DNA from: an uncultured Candidatus Saccharibacteria bacterium | GTDB lineage: Bacteria; Patescibacteria; Saccharimonadia; Saccharimonadales; CAMLKC01 | NCBI GenBank assembly: GCA_946480595.1 | Contig: CAMLKC010000032.1 | Location: 1 to 10,524, forward strand | Length of the DNA stretch: 10,524 bases | Reading direction: 5' to 3' | Shown: piece after piece, positions 6,478 to 10,524 of the stretch | How the letters are laid out: the number at the start of each line of letters is the position of its first letter | Position numbering within the stretch: position 1 is the first letter of the stretch | Notes under the pieces: model-generated | What the model was told of the DNA's origin: nothing | Databases searched by the model: none | The model's input: only the letters and a program-made list of their open reading frames with translations | Position numbers and translations under genes: made by a program

Positions 6478-6785
6478 CTCAGCCTGCCTTCTAGCTCGTC
6501 CATTGTTTTCGTAAATGACTTTTCTAGGTCTACGCCGTATTTATCCGCCAGTACGATAGCCGACCAAATACAGTCACTTAGTTCGTGCGCCAAGGCGTCA
6601 TCCACATTTTCTACGGGGCGGATACCCTCTTTTGCCTGCACCAGCTTGGCTAGGTCGCCAATGTCTTTCATGTACCCCAGCATGATTTCTTCGCCTGTCC
6701 ATTCGCGGCCATACTGCTCTTTCTCAAGTAACGCATACTTTTTCCTGATTGCCATTGCTCTGCCGATAAGTGTTTGGAATTCCAT
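6474..6785 (-). CDS. MazG-like nucleotide pyrophosphohydrolase
   Basis: 103 residues, the usual size of single-domain all-alpha NTP pyrophosphohydrolases, which hydrolyse (d)NTPs to monophosphate and pyrophosphate. The second metal-binding motif is intact: HELSDCIW with Glu68 and Asp71, followed by LADKYGVDLEKSF. The first motif, normally ExxE (as in EEVGELAK), reads KDIGDLAK here, with Asp41 and Asp44 in place of both glutamates. Acidity is kept but side chains are shorter, which could change metal geometry or specificity. It is the first gene of a two-gene operon with the P-loop kinase, joined by a TTGA overlap. TATGAT with a TGC extension ends 6 nt before the ATG and no ribosome site is visible, a leaderless layout. 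Confidence 0.85.
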   Translation of the reverse strand: MEFQTLIGRAMAIRKKYALLEKEQYGREWTGEEIMLGYMKDIGDLAKLVQAKEGIRPVENVDDALAHELSDCIWSAIVLADKYGVDLEKSFTKTMDELEGRLS

Positions 6786-6791
6786 GAACCC

Positions 6792-6800
6792 ATCATAGCA
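6792..6800 (-). promoter_or_regulatory. Extended -10 for a leaderless MazG-like transcript
   Basis: On the minus strand TGC-TATGAT (hexamer at 6792-6797, 5 of 6 to consensus) is followed by six bases, GGGTTC, and the ATG at 6785. It lies in the 48-bp gap shared with the divergent cupredoxin-like gene. Confidence 0.5.
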
Positions 6801-6820
6801 AACCCCGCCACTTGCCGTGC

Positions 6821-6826
6821 TACTAT
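6821..6826 (+). promoter_or_regulatory. Possible -10 box of the cupredoxin-like gene
   Basis: TACTAT (4 of 6 to consensus) ends 7 nt before the ATG at 6834, with only GAAGAA as a weak ribosome-site candidate. TATAGA at 6824-6829 is an overlapping alternative. No -35 is apparent, so support is modest. Confidence 0.3.
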
Positions 6827-6833
6827 AGAAGAA

Positions 6834-7238
6834 ATGAAACGCATAATTATTTTTTGTCTTGGTGCAATTATATTAACCGGAGTCATAGGTTTTGGATCCG
6901 TAAAGCTGTACGGCCTACTAAAATCCGACGAGGCAAAGGCTGCAACCTGCGAGCATAAAGGCACCGAGCATTCGGTCACTATTGCAAACGGCAAAGTTAC
7001 ACCCGCACACACTAGCGGCAAGCTTTGCGACACGATGACCGTTACAAATACCGACGACGTTCTTCGCTACATTGCCTTTGGCCGCCACGACGAGCACCGG
7101 GCCTATGACGGCATCACTGAAAAAACGATAGAAAAAGGCCAGAGCTTTACTATTACAATGGACGAGCTTGGCGACTACAAGTTCCACGACCACTTGCACG
7201 ACGAAGTTGCGGGCACGTTTACCGTTAGCGCTAAGTAG
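6834..7238 (+). CDS. Exported cupredoxin-like protein lacking the type 1 copper cysteine
   Basis: 134 residues from the ATG at 6834, which places a membrane anchor or signal helix right at the N-terminus (about 3-25, RIIIFCLGAIILTGVIGFGS). An in-frame ATG at 6774 would add 20 residues and overlap the divergent MazG-like gene. The exported part (about 45-132) has the cupredoxin strand pattern: MTVTNTDDVLRYIAFGRHDEH, then IEKGQSFTITM, then GDYKFHDHLHDEVAGTFTV. In blue copper proteins the last loop reads roughly YxFxCxxHxxxM; here Cys is Asp119 and the Met position is Val125. Histidines 85, 88, 118, 120 and 122 could still hold a metal. Cys39 and Cys65 might form a disulfide outside the cell. 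Its last 8 nt overlap the convergent acetyltransferase gene. Confidence 0.75.
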   Translation: MKRIIIFCLGAIILTGVIGFGSVKLYGLLKSDEAKAATCEHKGTEHSVTIANGKVTPAHTSGKLCDTMTVTNTDDVLRYIAFGRHDEHRAYDGITEKTIEKGQSFTITMDELGDYKFHDHLHDEVAGTFTVSAK

Positions 7239-7764
7239 CAATCCAGTAACGCTGCGTCGTTCTGTCTTCGTGAACAATTTCATCCTGCAAAACGCCGCCG
7301 TTGGCCATAATCACTTTTGCCGACCCGATATTGTCTTTGTTGCAGGTTAGTAGCGCCTTATCAATACCCATCTGCTTACAGATAGCCAGCGCCTGCCGAA
7401 GTATCTCTGTAGCATAGCCTTTGCGCCGTTCCGACTTAGGAACACTGTAGCCAATATGACCACCATGGACCAGCAGCCCATCGTTTAACCTATGCCGGAT
7501 ATTCACCATACCAACGAGTTTGTTGTCAGCTTTCCTGATTGCAAGATACTGCGATGCCGGGACGTACCCTTCGGGCAATGCCTCTTCGCCTTCTTCGTCG
7601 CGCACGCGCTGCAACCACTCTTCGAAAGAGGCGGCATCGCCAAGTGAGGCCGCGCCGTCCATACTATCGTTGCTCTGTATAAATTCTTGTTTATAGGCAA
7701 GTACAGCTTCTTTGTGCTGCTCGCTTGGTTTTACAAGGATGATCGCGTTCTGGTCGTTGTTCAT
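7231..7764 (-). CDS. GNAT family N-acetyltransferase
   Basis: 177 residues. The GNAT core is clear: YLAIRKADNKLVGMVNIRH (strands 2-3), GGHIGYSVPKSERRKGYATEIL with the acetyl-CoA pyrophosphate loop RRKGYA, and LLTCNKDNIGSAKVIMANGG, the usual strand 5 to helix 4 region with its Asn. The N-terminal acidic third (SMDGAASLGDAASFEEWL) is typical of GNATs annotated as acting on small molecules or protein N-termini; the substrate is not evident. TATACT ends 7 nt before the ATG and there is no Shine-Dalgarno sequence. The gene lies downstream of tRNA-Lys on the same strand, but the terminator at 7799-7841 separates the two. It converges with the cupredoxin-like gene with an 8-nt overlap. Confidence 0.9.
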   Translation of the reverse strand: MNNDQNAIILVKPSEQHKEAVLAYKQEFIQSNDSMDGAASLGDAASFEEWLQRVRDEEGEEALPEGYVPASQYLAIRKADNKLVGMVNIRHRLNDGLLVHGGHIGYSVPKSERRKGYATEILRQALAICKQMGIDKALLTCNKDNIGSAKVIMANGGVLQDEIVHEDRTTQRYWIAT

Positions 7765-7771
7765 TACTGTT

Positions 7772-7777
7772 AGTATA
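7772..7777 (-). promoter_or_regulatory. -10 box for a leaderless GNAT transcript
   Basis: TATACT on the minus strand is followed by seven bases, AACAGTA, and the ATG at 7764. The context closely resembles the ruvC start (TATACTAACAAC-ATG). The -35 position would fall at the base of the tRNA terminator and shows no consensus. Confidence 0.45.
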
Positions 7778-7798
7778 CCTTTAGCCGAACAATTCTTG

Positions 7799-7841
7799 CC
7801 ATAGAAAAAAGCCCATCATAACGATCGGCTTTTTTCTATGG
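7799..7841 (-). terminator. Intrinsic terminator of tRNA-Lys, symmetrical
   Basis: A perfect 15-bp inverted repeat joins CCATAGAAAAAAGCC (7799-7813) to GGCTTTTTTCTATGG (7827-7841) around a 13-base loop. On the minus strand the second arm supplies the T-run that ends the tRNA transcript; the symmetry gives a T-run in the plus direction too. The arm at 7839-7841 is also the encoded CCA end of the tRNA, so tRNA end and terminator stem share bases. Confidence 0.8.
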
Positions 7842-7915
7842 AGGGTCCAGTGGGGCTTGAACCCACGACACCCTGCTTAAAAGGCAGGTGCTCTAACCAG
7901 CTGAGCTATGGACCC
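7839..7915 (-). tRNA. tRNA-Lys (anticodon TTT)
   Basis: 77 nt including an encoded CCA. The acceptor stem GGGTCCA pairs with TGGACCC. The D arm is GCTC/GAGC around AGCTGGTTA. The anticodon stem CCTGC/GCAGG closes the loop CTTTTAA, giving anticodon TTT, which reads AAA and AAG. The variable loop is GTGTC, and the T arm is GTGGG/CCCAC with TTCAAGC. The discriminator base is T73, whereas A73 is usual in bacterial tRNA-Lys and is an identity element in E. coli. It is a single tRNA gene with its own promoter and terminator. Confidence 0.96.
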
Positions 7916-7928
7916 ACATTGTTAAAAC

Positions 7929-7943
7929 GTTAGCCAAGCTAAC
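7929..7943 (-). repeat. Inverted repeat at the 5' end of the tRNA-Lys precursor
   Basis: GTTAGC and GCTAAC, separated by three bases, form a 6-bp hairpin between the -10 box and the tRNA. Transcription from the promoter at 7950-7979 should begin near 7943-7944, so this hairpin would be the first element of the precursor, upstream of the RNase P cut. It may protect the 5' end or may be incidental. Confidence 0.4.
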
Positions 7944-7949
7944 TTTAAA

Positions 7950-7979
7950 AAGATATCACTTTTAAGGGGTGTTTGTCAA
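7950..7979 (-). promoter_or_regulatory. Promoter of tRNA-Lys
   Basis: On the minus strand a perfect TTGACA (7974-7979) and TATCTT (7950-7955, 4 of 6) are separated by 18 bases. It is the only perfect -35 I see in the window, fitting a stable-RNA promoter. Its first bases overlap the TGA stop of the upstream membrane-protein gene (7976-7978). Confidence 0.65.
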
Positions 7980-8452
7980 TCCTTGGCTTTGTGTCGAGGC
8001 GTTTTTGTGACCAAAAGATCAAGAACCGCAAGCACCAACGCAACCGTGACAATAGCCGCGTGGTATTTTACAAAAAAGTCGTACACCGGCTTACCAATAT
8101 GGTCGATAACCAGCGCCGAGCCGAGCGGCTCGAGTAGCAGTGACGTGGCAAGCACTGCAAACGCCGCCGCACCCACGATTCGCTGGCGCATGTTTTTATA
8201 GGTCGGTCCACTCGAGAGCAGCACAAGCGCCGGTGCCAAAATAAGCCCGGCCGAAACAAGGCTCGACAGCGGCGGCTTGACGATGACAAAACCAGCACTG
8301 GCAATGATAGGCGTGAGGTCGCCAACCCAAAGGCTGCTGAGCATCGCACCGGCGGCAAGCGCCAGCCCCAGCACGCCAAAACGCCGCTTGGTAAGAAACG
8401 ACGCCGCAAACAGCACGCCAATAACGATCAGGAATATTACCAGGAAACTCAC
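7976..8452 (-). CDS. Multi-helix membrane protein, unknown function
   Basis: 158 residues with about five membrane helices (roughly 2-20, 26-43, 48-78, 92-109, 128-146) and a basic C-terminal tail (KTPRHKAKD). I recognise no family or catalytic motif. It starts with a GTG that overlaps the DUF192 stop as GTGA, so its translation is probably coupled to DUF192. The tight pairing suggests the two act together at the membrane, but nothing in the sequence identifies the process. The stop overlaps the -35 of the tRNA-Lys promoter. Confidence 0.8.
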   Translation of the reverse strand: MSFLVIFLIVIGVLFAASFLTKRRFGVLGLALAAGAMLSSLWVGDLTPIIASAGFVIVKPPLSSLVSAGLILAPALVLLSSGPTYKNMRQRIVGAAAFAVLATSLLLEPLGSALVIDHIGKPVYDFFVKYHAAIVTVALVLAVLDLLVTKTPRHKAKD

Positions 8453-8934
8453 TGTAATACCCCCTTGAGGTTCTTTTCGTCAAACGATGCCTCGCCCTTA
8501 ATAACGATCGCCTTCTTGCCCACTGTTCCGGCAACTACCTCTACTACGTAGCGGGCTTCCTCTTTTGGTACAAAAACCTCGTAGGGATAGCTTTCGGGGG
8601 TAGCGTTTTTAACGATATAGACGACCTTTTTGTCTTTATCTAGCCAAATAATGTCGATGGGGTAATTCATTCCCTTGGTCGTAATAGGCCACTTGCCGTC
8701 TTTGTCATACACAAAAATCATCGCTTGGTCGGCCCCTAGGCTGCCGGTTTCAGAAAGGCCCTTTGTCCGTTCATCCTCCGTTTTTGCTACCTGCGCCGTA
8801 AATACTGCATCACCAAGGTGCAGCGTGGTATGTGGCCGGAGCTGCGGCAACAAAATATACACCGTCGCCGCGCCCACTAAAAGAAGAACAAGAACAATCA
8901 GTCCCCACGATAGCGCGTCTTTGCGACGGCTCAT
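8449..8934 (-). CDS. Membrane-anchored DUF192 family protein
   Basis: 161 residues. A basic N-terminus (MSRRKD) and one helix (about 9-30, SWGLIVLVLLLVGAATVYILL) anchor a DUF192 domain at about 37-155. Recognisable family blocks are VAKTEDERTKGLSETGSLGADQAMIFVY, YPIDIIWLDKDKKVVYIVKN and ARYVVEVVAGTVGKKAIVIKGE (each quoted here only as a landmark). The common FWMKNT motif is altered: the segment before YPIDIIW reads TTKGMN. The family is widespread and secreted, with no established biochemical activity. The start is supported by AAGG 9 nt upstream and an extended -10 30 nt upstream. It is followed with a 4-nt overlap by a multi-helix membrane gene. Confidence 0.85.
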   Translation of the reverse strand: MSRRKDALSWGLIVLVLLLVGAATVYILLPQLRPHTTLHLGDAVFTAQVAKTEDERTKGLSETGSLGADQAMIFVYDKDGKWPITTKGMNYPIDIIWLDKDKKVVYIVKNATPESYPYEVFVPKEEARYVVEVVAGTVGKKAIVIKGEASFDEKNLKGVLQ

Positions 8935-8939
8935 CTGCG

Positions 8940-8964
8940 AATGCCTTGTATTACCATAGGCATT
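8940..8964 (-). repeat. Inverted repeat in the 5' leader of the DUF192 gene
   Basis: AATGCCT (8940-8946) and AGGCATT (8958-8964) form a 7-bp hairpin with an 11-base loop in the short leader. In the minus-strand RNA the 3' arm contains the AAGG ribosome-site candidate, so folding could hide it. It may be a simple translational control or chance. Confidence 0.35.
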
Positions 8965-8973
8965 ATTATATCA
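8965..8973 (-). promoter_or_regulatory. Extended -10 promoter of the DUF192 gene
   Basis: On the minus strand TGA-TATAAT, a perfect -10 with TGn extension, lies between the rimK stop (8991) and the DUF192 ATG (8934). It predicts a leader of about 24 nt. No -35 consensus is seen. Confidence 0.55.
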
Positions 8974-8990
8974 GAGAAGGCAAGCGGAGG

Positions 8991-9896
8991 CTAAGCGCCG
9001 ATTTTATCTTTTTTGTTGCGGCGTTTTGCGTTCATTTCGATGTATTCGATAATCTTGGTCGCAACGTCGCGTTTGGTGATAAGTTCCGGCGTTTTAAGAC
9101 TAGCTGAGGAGTTCACCTCGAGCACCAGCGGACCACGCTCGCTCCGCATCATGTCGACACCGCAGATAGAGAGGCCCATAGCCTTGGCGGCCTTGACAGC
9201 TGTGCGCTCTTCTTCTTCGGTCAGCTTGACTGCCCTGCCGACACCACCTTGGTGCGTGTTACTGCGAAAATCATCGTCAAGACTTTGGCGCTTTACACTG
9301 GCAACCACGCGGCTGCCGACAACGAGCGCACGGATATCCGTACCAGCAGATTCTTTTACGAATTCCTGCACCAAAAAGTTCACGCCTTCTACGTAAAAGG
9401 CCTGCATTACCGCCTTGGCAGCCTTGGGCGTTTCAGCAAGAACAACACCGTTGCCATGCGTCCCTCGGGCTACCTTGATGATAAGCGGGGTGCCGCCGGC
9501 AAGTTCTACGACGTCGTCAAAGTTCGCCGTTTCGCGGGCGAACACGGTCTTGGGAATTCCTACGCCGGCTTTTGCCAGCACCTGGTAGGCCCGCAGCTTG
9601 TCACGTGAGCGGTTGATAGCAATAGAGCTTGCCGTCGTGTAGGCGCCCTGCGATTCAAACTGGCGCACCATAGCCGTCCCGTACTTGGTGTAGCTTTGGG
9701 CGATACGCGGGATAATAACGTCGAAATGCTCGACCGTCTTACCGTCGTAGCGAATAACCGGACGGTCTTTTTCGATCGACACATAACACCGGGCGTAGTT
9801 GATCACCTTTACTTCGTGACCACGTGCTTTGGCAACTTCTTTTAGTCGGCGTGTCGAGTAGTTTGCACCACCCTTTGACAAAATAGCAATTCTCAT
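8991..9896 (-). CDS. rimK: RimK-type ribosomal protein S6 glutamate ligase (ATP-grasp)
   Basis: 301 residues, the length of E. coli RimK and alignable almost end to end. RimK adds glutamates to the C-terminus of ribosomal protein S6 using ATP. The N-terminal domain has MRIAILSKGGANYSTRRL and FDVIIPRI. The ATP-grasp fold shows Lys141 in PLIIKVARGTHGNGVVLAE, LVQEFVKESAGTDIR (175-189), and the Mg ligands Asp248 (GVDMMR), Glu260 and Asn262 (LVLEVNSSASL), at the same positions as in E. coli. The C-terminus is basic (NAKRRNKKDK). It overlaps the RimB-like gene by ATGA and has GGAGGG about 10 nt upstream. Another ATP-grasp peptide ligase of the RimK group cannot be excluded, since the target is not in the window. 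Confidence 0.93.
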   Translation of the reverse strand: MRIAILSKGGANYSTRRLKEVAKARGHEVKVINYARCYVSIEKDRPVIRYDGKTVEHFDVIIPRIAQSYTKYGTAMVRQFESQGAYTTASSIAINRSRDKLRAYQVLAKAGVGIPKTVFARETANFDDVVELAGGTPLIIKVARGTHGNGVVLAETPKAAKAVMQAFYVEGVNFLVQEFVKESAGTDIRALVVGSRVVASVKRQSLDDDFRSNTHQGGVGRAVKLTEEEERTAVKAAKAMGLSICGVDMMRSERGPLVLEVNSSASLKTPELITKRDVATKIIEYIEMNAKRRNKKDKIGA

Positions 9897-10390
9897 TCGT
9901 CACGGCCCTCCTCTTCGTCATTCGGGAATTCAATTCCGTATTGTTTTTTTAGTGATATGCGATCCAGGCTGGTCTCGCTGGAATCTACCAAAAACCGGTG
10001 ATTAAGCAGTTTACGGCCTAGTAGGATTGGATATATCTTTTTTGATCGGTCAGCAAGTGTAAAGCGGGCGTGGAATACCTTTGGCCCCAGCTTTACCTTT
10101 AGCTTGACCTCGTAGCGCTCTTCACGGGCACCAGATGAGTTGGCGACCCATACTTTACTGAACTCTTCGGCTGACATGCGGTGGCTCATGGCTCCGCAAA
10201 CCGGATGGCCACCAAGCAGATCGAACCACAGGACGCCGTTTCCATCTACCTCGATATTTGCTGCGTGTACAGCAGAACGGAAGGCTCCCGTATCTGTCTT
10301 TGCAGGCACCTGAAGCATCTCGGTACCCACAAAAGAGAGCAGCTCGGAGCGGCCTATGATTACTTTGTGAAAATCGTGTTTGGTTGCCAT
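9893..10390 (-). CDS. rimB: RimB-like retropepsin-type protease (ATP-dependent zinc protease family)
   Basis: 165 residues. Family landmarks are VPAKTDTGAFRSAVHA (28-43), with the aspartic-protease triad Asp33-Thr-Gly35, and YPILLGRKLLNHRFLVD (120-136). In Pseudomonas the RimB protease trims glutamate tails that RimK adds to S6 and modulates RimK. Here the gene immediately precedes rimK with an ATGA overlap, which strongly supports the same pairing. The C-terminus is highly acidic (NDEEEGRDE). CATAAT lies exactly 6 nt before the ATG and no Shine-Dalgarno sequence is present, so the operon transcript is probably leaderless. The symbol is given by homology and context. Confidence 0.85.
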   Translation of the reverse strand: MATKHDFHKVIIGRSELLSFVGTEMLQVPAKTDTGAFRSAVHAANIEVDGNGVLWFDLLGGHPVCGAMSHRMSAEEFSKVWVANSSGAREERYEVKLKVKLGPKVFHARFTLADRSKKIYPILLGRKLLNHRFLVDSSETSLDRISLKKQYGIEFPNDEEEGRDE

Positions 10391-10396
10391 AAGTAT

Positions 10397-10402
10397 ATTA
10401 TG
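10397..10402 (-). promoter_or_regulatory. -10 box for a leaderless rimB-rimK transcript
   Basis: CATAAT (5 of 6) on the minus strand is separated from the ATG at 10390 by six bases, ATACTT. No -35 is obvious at the standard distance. The 74-bp region 10391-10464 is shared with the divergent gene starting at 10465. Confidence 0.4.
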
Positions 10403-10428
10403 ATTGTTAGTGTCGATTAATGAAATAC

Positions 10429-10457
10429 TTGATTATATTACCATAATTATGTAAAAT
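10429..10457 (+). promoter_or_regulatory. Promoter of the right-edge gene
   Basis: TTGATT (10429-10434, 4 of 6) and TAAAAT (10452-10457, 5 of 6) are separated by exactly 17 bases, and the -10 ends 7 nt before the ATG at 10465. This is the best two-box example of the leaderless layout in the window. Confidence 0.5.
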
Positions 10458-10464
10458 ATGCAAT

Positions 10465-10524
10465 ATGTCTCACATCCTCATCGTTGGTAAGAAATTCACT
10501 CCCTACGTCGAGAAATTGACGGCG
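10465..10524 (+). CDS. Start of an unidentified gene, cut by the right edge
   Basis: Only the first 20 codons are present, beginning MSHILIVGKKFTPYVEKL. The hydrophobic strand followed by G-K-K resembles the first beta strand of a Rossmann-like or ATP-grasp N-terminal domain, but this is too short to assign. The start is supported by a TTGATT-N17-TAAAAT promoter ending 7 nt upstream and by the open frame to the window edge. There is no Shine-Dalgarno sequence. It is divergent from the rimB-rimK operon, sharing a 74-bp control region. Confidence 0.6.
   Translation, partial: MSHILIVGKKFTPYVEKLTA

Noticed and set aside
6774..6833. N-terminal extension of the cupredoxin-like gene from the ATG at 6774
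   Set aside because: It would overlap the start of the MazG-like gene and put 20 polar residues before the export helix.
1..10524. CRISPR arrays, insertion sequences, phage genes or toxin-antitoxin modules
   Set aside because: No repeated spacer pattern, transposase motif or terminal repeat is visible. The MazG-like/P-loop kinase pair superficially recalls a toxin-antitoxin operon, but both look like metabolic enzymes.
1..10524. Alternative genetic code with UGA as glycine
   Set aside because: TGA ends the purF-like, MazG-like, DUF192 and rimB-like frames at family-typical lengths, often overlapping the next start.

Overview
The window looks like chromosomal DNA from a streamlined bacterium of the Candidate Phyla Radiation, most likely a Saccharibacteria (TM7) relative. 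This assignment is inference from gene content and style: small genes, many 4-nt overlaps, an isolated PurF, a G5/Excalibur surface protein, and many start codons placed only 6-12 nt after a -10 box. TGA serves as an ordinary stop for several genes (PurF, MazG-like, RimB-like), so the code is the standard bacterial one and not the UGA-glycine code of Gracilibacteria/SR1.

Layout. (a) 1-4941, all on the minus strand, read right to left: a four-helix membrane protein, a membrane-anchored G5 + Excalibur protein, YebC, RuvC, a divergent PurF-like amidotransferase, and the first 343 residues of a class A penicillin-binding protein that runs off the left edge. (b) 5030-5961, plus strand: an intrinsic terminator lies inside a 30-codon upstream ORF whose stop overlaps the start of a stand-alone aspartyl/asparaginyl-tRNA-synthetase-like enzyme, which suggests attenuation. 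(c) 5950-6785, minus: a MazG-like pyrophosphohydrolase overlapping a P-loop kinase that starts at TTG. (d) 6834-7238, plus: an exported cupredoxin-like protein, divergent from the MazG gene. (e) 7231-7764, minus: a GNAT acetyltransferase. (f) 7799-7979, minus: a tRNA-Lys(UUU) gene with its own promoter and terminator. (g) 7976-8934, minus: a DUF192 protein overlapping a multi-helix membrane protein. (h) 8991-10390, minus: a RimB-like aspartic protease overlapping RimK. (i) 10465 to the right edge, plus: the start of an unidentified gene divergent from the RimB-like gene.

Functionally this is mostly housekeeping: peptidoglycan synthesis (PBP), recombination and translation (RuvC, YebC, tRNA-Lys), ribosomal-protein tail editing (RimB-like/RimK), nucleotide-pool handling (MazG-like, possibly PurF), and envelope proteins (G5/Excalibur, cupredoxin-like, DUF192). 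No mobile element, CRISPR array or phage gene is visible. There is no gene-free stretch longer than 300 bases. The points most worth following are the attenuator-like leader of the synthetase-like gene, the two classes of gene start (leaderless-type versus Shine-Dalgarno), the divergent PurF without its iron-sulfur cysteines, and the cupredoxin that has lost its copper cysteine but carries a histidine cluster.
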